Below, in pieces: positions 34,901 to 46,100 of a stretch of 64,000 nucleotides of DNA. The notes under the pieces were generated by a model, which was not told the origin of the DNA, ran no database searches, and saw only the letters and a program-made list of their open reading frames with translations. The translations under genes and the position numbers were made by a program. Source of the stretch: Blastomyces gilchristii SLH14081 (taxonomy: Eukaryota > Ascomycota > Eurotiomycetes > Onygenales > Ajellomycetaceae). Position 1 is the stretch's first letter; each line of letters opens with the position of its first letter. Where the stretch lies: contig NW_003101652.1 in NCBI RefSeq assembly GCF_000003855.2, forward strand, positions 418,307 to 482,306. Direction: 5' to 3'.

Positions 34901-35956
34901 TTATCTCTCTGGAGAGAAAAGCTTGAATCTCTTATAGACTTACAAATAAGTGAACTATCAAAAGAGAAAGAATATGAACAGCATTTGAAGAGAATTTCTA
35001 TAATCAATATAAAAGACTCTATTCTGGTTTATTCAGATGGCTTAAAAAATGAGAACTTGAATAGATTAGGCACAGGCATTGCTTATACTGAAGATAATAT
35101 TAATTTTATCTCAGATTTCTGGAATCTAGGCTCTGAATGTGAAGTCTTTGATGCTGAACTATTTGCAATAGTGAAAGCTTTCAAACTCATTGAAATAAAA
35201 TCTCATAAAAGAGGAAATTGTTTGAAAGAGGCATGGATATTCTCTGATAGTCAAGCTGCTTTAAAAAGACTTAGAAATAGTCAGATTCATAATGATCAAA
35301 TGAATCTTGAACTGATCTTAAACTCTGTTTTGAAAATTCAAAAGAGAAGAACATCAAAGCTGATAATTCATCTGCACTGAGTTCCTGCTCACATGAATAT
35401 TCATGATAATGAATTGGCTGATTCAGCTGCAAAAAAGGGTGCAGAATTAAGCAGATCTATTCAAAAAATTGTGTCCTGGTCTTTTATAAAGAGAAAAATA
35501 AAAGAATCTTGTTTAGACAAGTGGAATGAAAGCTGGCAGAAACAAAAGAAGAGTATACATTATTCAAGATTTGAAACAAAACCCAAGTGGAAATCTTGTT
35601 TAATTAAATGTAAAAAGAAAATATTCTCATCTATAATACAGCTGAAACTAGGACATGGCTATTTCAAATCTTATATACAAAGATTTGATGATAGATTTGA
35701 CTCAATAGAATGCTTGTTCTGCAATACAAATGAGAATCCTGAGTATATTGTAATACACTGTGCATTATACAATAGTCTCAGAGCCAGATTGAAAGAGAAG
35801 TATGATCTAAATCAATTAAATATGAGATTCTTATTCTCAACTGAGACAGGAATTAAATACTTAATAGACTTTCTATCAGAAACTCAAGCAGCTACAAGAA
35901 AATGACTAAATTCAGAATTATCTGAGTATGAAGAGGAGGAAATTAATCAGATATAG
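31994..35956 (+). pseudogene. LINE1 ORF2 (endonuclease, RT, RNase H)
   Basis: A single frame of about 1320 codons from ATG 31994 to TAG 35954-35956. APE endonuclease: ILLQEPNFD, IAGDFNAHH, SGSDHEI. RT: the AGPDSINHLI, RVISLLN, FIDIKKAFDHVS, PQGS and SYVDDIG blocks, the last intact (about 34099-34119). RNase H: VYSDG, FDAELFAI, FSDSQAAL, HDNELADSAAK, keeping the catalytic acidic residues. C-terminal zinc motif: CLFC...H...C at about 35709-35760. All interruptions are point stops, mostly TGA at Trp sites (for example the Trp before VPAH and in a V-W-W-N-N-Q block); there is no frameshift. It is inactive now but recently intact. Confidence 0.9.
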
Positions 35957-36264
35957 TCTGTTAAAACAGCTATACACTCTCTCTTAATAATTTGTTTTGT
36001 TATAGTCTCTCTTTACTTTATCTTTTTCTTTATCTTTTTCTTTCAATTTCTTTCTATCTATTTATTTAATGTGTCTATCTTTGAGACTGTGTTCTTTTTC
36101 TCTTTTCTTTTGTCATGATATTGTCAAATGGTTTCAAAGTATTAAAAGATGTTAAAACACTGCAATTTGTAAACAGTTTTTGTATTCTGGGCTGGAATTT
36201 TCTAATTTTGCATATCTGAAATTGATGAATGTATAATAGTTAACTTTACAGACATAGAAAAAAC

Positions 36265-36286
36265 CCTGAGAACTAAAGTTCTCAGG
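36265..36286 (+). promoter_or_regulatory. 3' UTR hairpin of LINE1
   Basis: CCTGAGAACT-AA-AGTTCTCAGG, a perfect 10-bp stem with a 2-nt loop, 62 bp before the (AAT)n tail ends. It is conserved in the truncated copy at 51605-51627 with one extra base. A role in RT recognition of the RNA 3' end is plausible by analogy with other LINEs. Confidence 0.75.
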
Positions 36287-36361
36287 TAGATGTCATAGTC
36301 TCTGACTGCATACATCTATAATTGAAGAATAATAATAATAATAATAATAAGCTTAGTAAGT

Positions 36362-36720
36362 AGTGACTAGAATCTTTCTCAGTAATAAAAGTAATAGATA
36401 AGTAAGTATATAAGTTGAAATTACTCTCAGAATTGAAATCAATTCATTCTGTTTTTCATATTTTCTATTTAAAGCTCTATAAGTAATGTCTCAGAGCAGA
36501 GCTATCTCAGCTGAATAATATTGAGATTGAGAGTGATACTGAATATATTATAAAGAAAATATTGAATAAATGAATACATTATAATAAGCTTTAATATCTT
36601 ATTAAATAAGAAAGTTACTTATTATTAGAGAATTTATAAGAACTGCTTAAGTATTTGAAAAATGCTGAGAAAGAGATTGTAAGCTATAAGACAGCTAGTA
36701 GAGACTGCTCTATTACATAT
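36362..36720 (+). pseudogene. integrase C-terminus and chromodomain-like tail of Gypsy D
   Basis: Resumes the D frame directly after LINE1. A VIKVIDK...YKLKLLSELKSIHSVFHIFYLKLYK block (fungal Gypsy HPVFHVSLLKPY) is followed by IESDTEYIIKKILNK...YNKL-stop-YLIK, a decayed chromodomain. Confidence 0.75.
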
Positions 36721-37422
36721 TAGAGATATTAAATAAGAAATACTACTTAAGACTTCTTATTTTTATTAAAGAGTTTTTTAGAGATAATCTCACAGTAATA
36801 AGCTGATATCTTATAGACTCTGTAGCACTCTTCTTCTATTTTCTCTTAAAGAGTTTTTAGAAGTTTAATGAGATTATACAAGTGTAAAATTTCTGAAGCA
36901 GTTAATAAGAAAAGAAAGAGATATTTGAAATTAACAAAGATTAATATTATTAACTTATAAGCTACTGCTATTCTAATAGAGCTGCAGCTCACTGAAAAAG
37001 TAAAAAGAGAGATCAGAGCCTACTTATTAATAATCACACTCTTATTAAACTTATTCTTCACTGTTAAAGTCTTCAACACTGATATCTTTATCTACTAAGA
37101 AGTTAGTACTGCAGCACTGCAGAAGAGTATAAGAGATATATAAAGTTATTAACTTATTAATTTATAAAGTATCTCAGTTATCTGCTTTAATTGAAGTGAG
37201 ATTCTCTTTAATTAGTGATTTATCTCTATAATACTTTTAATAGTGATGCTGACTAACTTCTTCTTAAGACTAGTCATTCTGAGATGTTTTTTTATCTCAG
37301 AGACTTATACTTTCATCTTCTTTTACAGACAAGTAAGAGAGACCTTCTCAGCCTTAACAGAATTTATTAACACTTGAAGCTCTGAGACTCTCACTCTGTA
37401 CTGCTTAAGCATCTGAGCTTCT
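36721..37422 (+). other. 3' non-core region of Gypsy D, first part
   Basis: No core retrotransposon domain is recognised. The sequence is decayed and without long open frames. It ends at the MITE3 target GAGCTTCT (37415-37422). Confidence 0.5.
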
Positions 37423-37928
37423 TAGACTGACCGTGTGACCGTGTCTGGGACCAGGACCAGATTTTTTGATAGTCTCATTACCAATTCGGACTGATCCCAT
37501 TACACGGTTTTAACATTAGATAGTAGTCCCATACTGTCCCAGTGAGACTTACTGTCTACTCTTGTCACATTTTCAAATGGGACCATGGGGGCGTGAAATC
37601 AAAACCCACGGGGAAATATTGCGCCCCAAAGAAGCTGTTTGAATGAATGCAGGGAAGAGGACCCAGCGTCAAAACGCAAATTAAAAATAGTCTAAAAAAA
37701 ACCTTCAAATGTCTAAAATAGTACTTTATGCCAAGAATGGAACTAAATGAGACCAAATGAAACCCACTTTCTCATTTTTTTCAAGTCATGGTTTCATTTT
37801 AAGATCTGATATATAGTCACTTTAAATGTTTTTTTGATAGCCAGTCCCAGCGGATTCACGCCAAGAAATGTATGAGATCAGACCAAATGAGATTAAATGT
37901 GAAATTCATAGTCTCAGCGGCCAGTCTA
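37423..37928 (+). mobile_element. MITE3 (hAT-like, with a replaced internal segment)
   Basis: 506 bp with the same ends as MITE1/2 and a perfect 8-bp target duplication GAGCTTCT at 37415-37422 and 37929-37936. The outer parts match MITE1. Positions 37588-37677 (90 bp, GC-rich, containing GGGGGCG...GCGCCCC) replace an 88-bp AT-rich segment of MITE1 (24442-24529). Confidence 0.92.
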
Positions 37929-37936
37929 GAGCTTCT

Positions 37937-39033
37937 TGTCAGAACTGACACAATGTCTTCTTATAAGATAATACTTACAGAGAGATAGAAGTCATTATTA
38001 CAGATATAACAGAAATAGTAGAAGTGAGAGAAAGAGCAGATGTATAAGATTCTCTCTTTCTTCAGCTGTTTACTGCAGCACAGATAAGTAACAGTGCTGA
38101 TTAAAGACTGCACTAAAGCCTTCTCACAGAGAGAAGATAAAGAAACTGCAGAACTCTGTGAACTCAACTCAGTAATATTCTGAGCAGGGCTCAGGCATGC
38201 TGTAGAAGAAAAACTACAGATTGAGCTTCTCAGAACTACTGTCTCTGAAATGAAGCTGTTCTCAAGATTCTCTTCAAATGACTACACAGAGTCATATACT
38301 ATTATGTTGACTGAGAGAGAGAGCAGTGTGACAACAGTAATGAGAGAGACAGAGAAAGAATCAGACACAGATGAATTAACTGACAGAAGAGATGATATCT
38401 CACTGCAAGGTGCAGCTACTATCATCACAGCTGCAAGAGATGCAGAAGAAGAAGAAGATGTAATAATAAGAGTGATACTCTCACAGCTCATTGACATTAT
38501 CATCTTCATCTTCAACCTGGCTTTCTTAGCAGTCACAGAGGCTGCAGCTGCATCATGAAGATGTTTAATTACTAGAAAACATCAGAATAAGTTCTTTATT
38601 ATCTTTCAAGAATAATGCTTTCCTGCACTTACTTTTGAAGATAAGAGAAGAGAGAAAAAATTATGTTATAAGAGAGAGAAGAATCTTTTTGAAAAATTCT
38701 ATCACTACTGTTAACTTTATCTCTAAAATATATCACTTTTGCAGAGAATTTCATACATAGAATGAAATATAATGAGAGATCTGTAAGTCACTTATTAACT
38801 ACATTTTTCATATTTTAAATTAATATAGAAGAAACTCACTTATCACATGTTTAATTTGAACAGAGATGAGAAAAGAAGATCTACACAGTCAGCAGAAAAA
38901 CTCATCTATTTCTTTATATTATATACAGTATATGCACTGTTAATCAGTTGATAACTGTTGCTATATAACAAAGATAACTTCTAATTCAGTAATCTTAAGA
39001 ACATTGAGACTATACTTTTAAAGAAAAGAGTAT
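37937..39033. other. 3' non-core region of Gypsy D, second part
   Basis: Contains a plus-strand open stretch (38250-38558, 102 codons, acidic: ERESSVTTVMRETEKESDTDEL) and overlapping minus-strand stretches (38536-38282, 38167-37961), the last with a KALVQSLISTVTYLCCSKQLKK segment. The coding strand cannot be decided. It could be an accessory ORF like the one in Gypsy C. Confidence 0.4.
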
Positions 39034-39577
39034 TATCATATCTCTGACTATATTAAGACCTTATTGCAGTTTCACACAGCTTATTACTTCTCTGTGAATA
39101 ATTTCATTTATTCTGTAAGCTGTTTAAACTGACTTTCAATCACTCTATGATATTATTCAGATATATTATAGAAAGATCTTATTGATAAATATAAGAACTC
39201 TGCTTCTATATGAGATTAGCAGATTACTCTTTCATAATAGTAAGATGTCACTGAGATATCACTTCAGCTATTCTCACTCATGAAATGAGAGAAGAGTATT
39301 CACTCATTATCTATATAGAATAGCTAGATACTTACTTCTTATTAAAGAAGTCAGTGATTCATTTTTCTTCAACTGAAAGATATACAAGAGTTACTGCATT
39401 TCTCATATAATCTTCTTAGTATACTAAGTATTATATCTGTGATATTCTTGCAATAACTCTGTAGTCTACAAGCTCACTATTCAAGTAAGATAGTTAAGCT
39501 CACTTATACAGGTTTTCAAACAACTACTTCTACATGACATCACTGACTAGTCACTGTTTCAGTTCCGCTACATTACA
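39034..39577 (+). repeat. 3' LTR of Gypsy D
   Basis: 544 bp, direct repeat of 13911-14443 plus 22675-22686, ending GCTACATTACA. It is followed by the right target copy CATTT (39578-39582) and the continuing MITE5. Confidence 0.88.
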
Positions 39578-39791
39578 CATTTTAAGGTTTTTTTTAAACT
39601 ATTTTTAATTTTTTAGAAAGTAACACTTTTTAATAACACTTAAATAAGATTTAAAGTCATTTAAAGTAATAAAAAGAATTTAAATTAAGAAGTGAAAATT
39701 ATAATCTCATTTGAAAAATATAATAAAAGTACATAGTAAGTCTTACTGAAATAGTATGAAATTACTATTTAATTTTAAAACTGTGTAATAA
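39578..39791 (-). mobile_element. MITE5, second fragment
   Basis: Continues MITE5 from CATTTTAAGG and reads, reverse-complemented, through the middle of the MITE to CTGTGTAATAA (MITE1: CCGTGTAATGGG). There A2 inserted; the last ~60 bp of MITE5 must lie beyond the window. It is strongly decayed, as is the first fragment. Confidence 0.85.
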
Positions 39792-40124
39792 TATAAGAGG
39801 CCTATGCTGAATAGATCAGTATGATATTTATAGGTCTTATATAACAAAGTAAAAAATGTTAAAGAAGGAAAAGAAAGAGAAAGTATAAGAATCAGTAATT
39901 GAAGTGAATATTTATACACATATATGATAGTGTATACAGTGAAGCTTCAGAGCAGAAGAATTTATACACATTTATAACAGCTGAGAATCAGTGATTGAGA
40001 ATGACTGAGAATCAGAGTATATATATTCATAGCAGCTGAGAATCAGTTATTAAGAATGAAGTGATAGAAATCTGTGAAGTGTAATAAAATAGTCTATATA
40101 ATTAATCAGATACAGCTCATTACA
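39792..40124 (-). repeat. 3' LTR of Gypsy A2
   Basis: 333 bp, reverse complement of the A1 LTR, TATAAGAGG...CTCATTACA, more decayed than either A1 LTR. It is followed by a TTAGTTCTCTCTTTT polypyrimidine stretch, the complement of the A1 polypurine tract. Confidence 0.85.
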
Positions 40125-40633
40125 TTAGTTCTCTCTTTTCCGAAGCAGTTCTCATCAGTCAAGAGCTGCTGTTTCAGATAATACAGAGCTCAGAGTTCAG
40201 ATTAGATGATCATAGCTGACTCATTTCATAAGATATGATCAGTCACAGTTATAAGATCTCTTATCAAGAATATTCTCAATCTTTCACTCAAGCTTATTAT
40301 CATCTTCTATAATTTCTGACAGCTGTCAGTTAAAAGTGAGTTGAGAAGAGAATGAGTCAGTGATAGCACAGCAGAGTAAGCTTGTGTGAAAGATATTATG
40401 AATTTCTAATAATATATCAAGATAATAGTTGTGACTATCTAGAACTTCTATCACTTTATACTTGATATAATGATAATTCAGTATATGAGATAAGTGTGTA
40501 ATCTGTATATTTTTGAGATTCAACTATACAAGATCTTCTATCTTATACTGCTCTGTGAAATCTTGTTAAATATTAACTTGATTTTCTTACTCTTGTTTAG
40601 TGCTTGCTATGAAGACTTCTGCTTAGTTATAAG
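40125..40633 (-). pseudogene. chromodomain and integrase C-terminus of Gypsy A2
   Basis: A minus-strand open stretch 40523-40326 reads KYKVIEVLDSHNYYLDI...NIFHTSLL, the partner of 12501-12698 in A1. The chromodomain lies at about 40320-40140. The segment ends at the MITE4 target GTTATAAG (40626-40633). Confidence 0.8.
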
Positions 40634-41138
40634 TAGACTAACCGTGTGACCATGTCTGAGACCAGAACCAGATTTTTTGATAGTCTTATTACAAATTCGA
40701 CTGATTTCATTACACAGTTTTAACATTAGATAGTAGTCTTATACTGTCTCAGTGAGACTTACTGTCTACTCTTATCACATTTTTCAAATGAGATCATGAT
40801 TTCCACTTCTCAATTTAAATTATTTTTATTGCTTTAAATGACTTTAAATCTCATTTGAGTATTATCAAAAAGTGTTACTTTTTAAAAAATTGAAAATAGT
40901 CTAAAAAAACCTTAAAATGTTTAAAAATAGTAACTTTATGCCAAGAATGGGACTAAATGAGATCAAATGAGACCACTTTCTCATTTTTTTCAAGTCATGA
41001 TTTTATTTTAAGATCTCATATATAGTCACTTTGCATGTTTTTTTAATGACTAGTCCCAGCGGAATTCATACTAAGAAATGTATGAGACCAGACTAAATGA
41101 GACTAAATGTGAAATTCATGATCCCAGCGGCCAGTCTA
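40634..41138 (+). mobile_element. MITE4 (hAT-like, partly decayed)
   Basis: 505 bp, TAGACTAACCG...CGGCCAGTCTA, with a perfect 8-bp target duplication GTTATAAG at 40626-40633 and 41139-41146. It carries more transitions than MITE1 to MITE3 but fewer than MITE5, placing it between them in age. Confidence 0.92.
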
Positions 41139-41735
41139 GTTATAAGTATCTCAGAGCTTTGTTACTATATTATTAATAATCTGAATTCAACTGTGAGAGT
41201 TCAGTATAAACTGTGTGATCTCTAGAAGATTCAACACCTTTATATAATAACTGTGTATAAGAAAGAATGAGCTTATATCTGTTAAAACAACATCTTAATC
41301 ATTAATAGTAATCTCTGTGTATAGAAGAAAATCATGCTAATCATTCTATGAATAATTATATAACTTATAAAGATAGTTCTTTACAGTCTGAATTATTTAT
41401 TCTGATGCATTATCAGTCTCAGAGTGATAGATAATTGATAAATAATATGTAATCTTGAGAACTTAACAGATTCTTATTCAGAGAGCACTCATGAATTAAT
41501 AATCTTAATCAGATATAATAGATCTTAATAACTTATATATCTGATAGAATGAACTCTGTAAGAAGACTTCAGTGATCTGCTTAATATTTATCTTATTACA
41601 AGATTTTAATATTACATCTTTACTTAATCAGTCAATGATGATCAGAATATTCTTACAACTCTTACTCTTAAATAGATTAATAGTGAAGTTAATTACTATA
41701 TCTTATCAGATTCTATTAGAGATATTGAGTAATTT
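41139..41735 (-). pseudogene. integrase core remnant of Gypsy A2
   Basis: Reverse complement aligns with A1 around 11790-12370. There is no long ORF. It ends at the Gypsy B target AATTT (41731-41735) and continues at 52196. Confidence 0.7.
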
Positions 41736-41993
41736 TGTAAGAAATCCCGCTCCTCGCGGATTCTTTACCTCTATTCCTATCTCTCGCGTAATCAATAGAG
41801 TTAGCGACTCTTGACTACACACAACTATATAGACTGGAGTTTGCGAATACTATTCATAACTCAGCTTGAATACTATTATACATTTAATCTTTACATTTTA
41901 TCTTTCTACTGTGAATACTTCTAGTAGTTAACAGTATATATTATATCAAGCTGTAAATATCTGAATAATCATTTATAAGTACTTATTCTTATA
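41736..41993 (+). repeat. 5' LTR of Gypsy B
   Basis: 258 bp. The first ~70 bp retain CpG/CpC sites (TCCCGCTCCTCGCGG) that are changed in the 3' LTR (TCTCACTTCTCATAG). Confidence 0.9.
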
Positions 41994-43150
41994 TTTCAAG
42001 CTCAGTCAGTCAGCAACTGTCTATTATAACTGAAAGAACTTAAAACTTGTATACTTCAATCTCTGTGAACTCTACTACAGACACTCAGAAGCAGTCATCT
42101 GAATCATGAATAACTCTTATAAAAGAAGTCTTAGAGAACTTATTAGTTACTTACAGAATATCATTCTCTATATCTGTGACAGAGAAACTCTCTGAATTCA
42201 CAAATGAATCAATCTCAGTGAAGAACATTCTTGAGTATCTCTTACAGAATTAAGCTATTTTTCTACAAGAAATGCTTACTGTCTATAAACATTCTTAAAC
42301 TAAGTCTCTAGATATAATCTTCAGAGATACTTATAAATTGAAAAGAAACTTTCTTAAGCTGTGATCACTTAAGACTAACTATTAAATCACAATCTATAAA
42401 AGCTTTTATAAGTTTGTATTTGAAATTGACTTACAAGCCTAACTATATGATATAAAAGATGAAGAAGCTGTTATCTATATAATGACAGATCTCTACTATA
42501 CTTAAGTCAAGAACTGACTGAATTTTCTAGAGAATAATTATGAGAGATTCTACTAATCTGTTCTGAAAATCTATCTAGAGAATAAGTTAAGAAACTCTGT
42601 GAGCTGAATAAAGAATATCTGAGTTATAATCATCAATATTAGAAAAAGAGATGAGAAATCTGATAAAGACTACACACAGTACTTTATGAAATTGTGATAT
42701 AAATTAAGACTCATAGAAATAGAGCTCTGAAATAAGATCTGAATAATAATATTCATGAAGAGACTGAATAAAGATATATAGAATAAGCTCATTAAGTAAG
42801 ACTCTAAGTTCTTGACTCTGAAGAAACTGATAACTCTGATTCATTACTTATGAATTACTGTAAGAGTTATAGATCTGTAGAGAGTGAATCACTGATCAGC
42901 TCTGTAAGAGTCAGAATAATAGAGAACAGATTTATCAGAGAAAGATAATAAGATACAGAGAGATTCATATCTGACTACTGAGTAGAAAGAAAGAGCTTCA
43001 TAAGCTTCTATGAATAGAGTATATAATAGAGAGACTAAGAAAAAGAGTCTGTACTTTATCTGTTTTAAATTATAATATCTTCATACAAACTATTCAGATA
43101 AATTAAAATAGAAATTTAAGAAGTCACAGACAGAGTCAGTAACAGCCTTC
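41994..43150 (+). pseudogene. gag remnant of Gypsy B
   Basis: Decayed plus-strand gag between the 5' LTR and pol. A possible zinc-knuckle remnant lies near 43045-43090 but its Cys spacing is no longer intact. No long ORF. Confidence 0.5.
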
Positions 43151-46100
43151 TTAAGAATCTTAAAACTGACATCTGAATCTATTACTCTCTCAATGAAAAT
43201 ACATGCTTATAGAGAGAGATTATACTGCAGTACTGCTGTTCTGCAAGTTATTGATAAACTCAGAATCTCAGATCACTGTAGTGTCTCTAAAGCTTATAAA
43301 TTGAATAAGCTGAATGATGAAAACTGAGAATCTGCTCTTATAATAAGCAGAGTATGAGAACTCAGATCTGAGAGCTGAGAGACTTATAAGAGTTATCTTT
43401 GAATTACAAGATCTCTCTGAAATCTGAAGAAGATTTGTGAAAACTATGATTATTAAAAACATCATAGATAATATATACTTAAGACTTATATAACTTCAAA
43501 GACACAATTCATATATAGCTGTTTATAAGTCAGGTTTATACTTCTGATCAGTGTTGATAGACTTACTTACAGAGATAGAATCAGTTAATACTGTAAAGTT
43601 AATTAGAGAAGATAAGCTTATTTATATAATAACTTTATAAATGTCTGAGAACTTTGTAATCATAAAAACTGAGCTTCAGATATCAGAGAAATACTGAGAT
43701 CTTATAGAGATATTCAGCTCAGTAAAGACAGCTGAGCTTTCTTCTCACTATAAGAAGAATCTGATAATAGATTTAATAGAAGAGTAGAAACTCTTCTGAA
43801 GATTAATCTATAAACTCTCTTATTATAAGACAGAGATCTTACAGATCTATGTAAAGAAGAATCTGAAGAATAACTTTATCTTATCTTCATAAATCTTTAT
43901 AGAAGTCTCTATGATATTCATAAAGAAGAAGAATAAAGATCTCAGATTATATATAGACTATTATAATTTAAACTTCAAGATAATAAAGAGTCACTATTCT
44001 CTGTCTCTGATTGAGAATGTAATTAACTGTCTTATAAGAGCTGTTATATTCATATAACTAAATATAATTAATATATATATATAACTATGAATATAATCTG
44101 AGAATGAATGAAAGACTGTCTTTAAAACTGCACTGAGATTATTTAAATATCTAGTAATATCTTTTGATTGAACTAATACTCTCACAGTATTTCACTCTTT
44201 TATTAATAAAATACTTCATGTATATCTGAATATCTTTAAAATAATATATCCGAATGATGTGATGATGTACTTTATAAAGAAGAAAGAACACACTGAGTAT
44301 ATATAAAGTATGTTAAAGATCTTAGATGAGACAGAACTGTATATTAAGCTTATAAAGTATAACTTCAGTGTCTATCAGATTAATTTTCTAGAATATCTAA
44401 TCACTGTGAATAATATTCAGATAAAATCTTTATAAGTGAAGACTATTCTATTATAATCAGAGTTAACTAGTATTTATAAGATTCAGATCTTTCTGAGCTT
44501 TATGAATTTCTATGAACAGTTTATCTTTATATTTATGAGAATCTTCTTAGTTCTTACAGACATGCTGAAGAGTGAAAATAAGAAGAAGTTATTCTGTGAA
44601 TAAAGAATAAAAAGAGTATTAAGAAGAGAGAACTGTAAGAACTTTCTTATCTTAGAAGCTTATAAGATCTTTATAAGATTAAAATATATATTCATAGATG
44701 CAGTGATGCTGTTTCACTTTAATCTCTTACTCTTAATCAGATTAAAGATAGATATCTTCTTCTTTATAATTTCAGAAATAGTCTTATAACTACAGTTAAA
44801 TGAGAACTGAGTTTCAGTAATCTTTTTCTCATGAAAGATACAATCTGCAGAGATCAACTATAACATTTATAAGTAAGAGCTTCTTATAATAGTGAAATTC
44901 TTCTATCACTGATATTACTACTTTGAGAGTCTTATAACAGTGATTACTATTAGAACTGATTATAACAGCTTATAATAGTTTACTTTAATCAGGAAACTCT
45001 TGCAGTAGCAGGTCTACTGAGCTCAGAGACTGATTGAGTTCTGATTCAAGATAGAGTATATCAAGAGAACTAAGAACTCAGTGAATAAATTCTCTCACAG
45101 ATCAGACTATATTAAGAAGATCAGAGTGACAGATATAGAGAGACTAGAGAAGACAGAAAAGCTTTATAGAATGCTTAAACTGAGTATTATAAAGAGATTA
45201 ACTAAAGAGTCTCTTAATTCTCTATAAGAGAAGAGAGAAGAGAGAGAGAAGAAGTCTGTATAACTACTCTCTATAACACTGAGAGTCAACACTCTGAAGT
45301 TCTTCATAAGAATTCTTGAAGAGAGTATCTATAATCTGAAGAGTTTACAGACTTTAAGAAGCACTGTAAAAGATCTGATATAAGAAAAAAACAGAGTATA
45401 AGTCTTTATAAGATCTTCTATTCAGATTGTCTGAACTGCAACTGAAGAATGAATATACTTAGTATATTTAAAAACTGCTCACAGCAGGGATTAATCCTGC
45501 AGAAATAAAGAATTAAAGAGACTTAAATAATCTCTTATAAAGAGAGAATCAGATTTATGTGCCTGTGAATAAGTTTCTATATATAGAACCTATTAAAAGA
45601 TATTATAACTCTTCTCTAGTGAGTCATTTTACAGATACTAGAACTTATAAGTTACTTATAAGAAAATACTTCTGACTGAAGATGTAAGAACTTATAAAGA
45701 AGATAGTGAATTCTTATACTATTTATCAGAATTTGTGAATAGTGTAGTTCAGATTATATAAAGAACTTACTTCACTACTCATCTCACAGAAATCTTGAGA
45801 ATAGCTAGAAATGAATACTCTTATAAATCTCTCTGAAAGTAAGAAGATATAAAATACCTGCTTTAACAGTGTGCTGATGATAGTAGATCACTTTATCAAG
45901 ATAACATACTTTATATTCACTTACAAGAACTTAAAGTTAAAGAATTTGACTCATATCTTTATTTATAATATAATCTGATTACATGAGTTATCTATGAACA
46001 TTATCTCAGATAGAGTATTAATCTTTATAGAAGAGTTCTAATCTGATCTGATAATTATACTAAAGATCTCATGAGATCTAAGTATAGCTTTTTCTTAATA

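Larger units (their letters stand above)
28677..36348 (+). mobile_element. LINE1, near-full-length Tad1-like LINE
   Basis: About 7.67 kb with a 13-bp target duplication AAGCTTAGTAAGT at 28664-28676 and 36349-36361. It has a 5' UTR of about 1.67 kb with tandem monomers, ORF1 with three CCHC knuckles, ORF2 with endonuclease, RT, RNase H and a C-terminal zinc motif, then a 3' UTR with a hairpin and an (AAT)n tail. RNase H plus a gag-like ORF1 fits the Tad1 clade of fungal LINEs. Both ORFs stay in a single frame from end to end, broken only by point stops. Two other copies are present: a 5'-truncated one (48485-51686) and LINE2 (53129-55956). Confidence 0.9.
13911..39577 (+). mobile_element. Ty3/Gypsy element D, hit by six later insertions
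   Basis: LTRs of about 545 bp (5' part 13911-14443 plus 22675-22686; 3' LTR 39034-39577), starting TATCA (decayed TGTCA) and ending ATTACA, with a CATTT target duplication. Removing C-left, MITE1, MITE2, the SINE, LINE1 and MITE3 leaves about 7.8 kb: gag, protease, RT, RNase H, integrase, a chromodomain-like tail and about 2.1 kb of unassigned 3' sequence. The coding regions are heavily decayed. Each insertion is supported by its own target duplication. Confidence 0.88.

Noticed and set aside
31994..35956. TGA read as Trp (altered genetic code or mitochondrial DNA)
   Set aside because: TGA often stands at Trp sites, but TGG Trp codons also remain, TAA stops occur too, the elements are nuclear LINE and Gypsy types, and LTR pairs show directional transitions. 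Mutation explains it better.
13911..39577. The 545-bp direct repeats as an unrelated duplicated locus
   Set aside because: They share TG-like/CA ends, a 5-bp target duplication and enclose a collinear Gypsy gag-pol, so they are LTRs.
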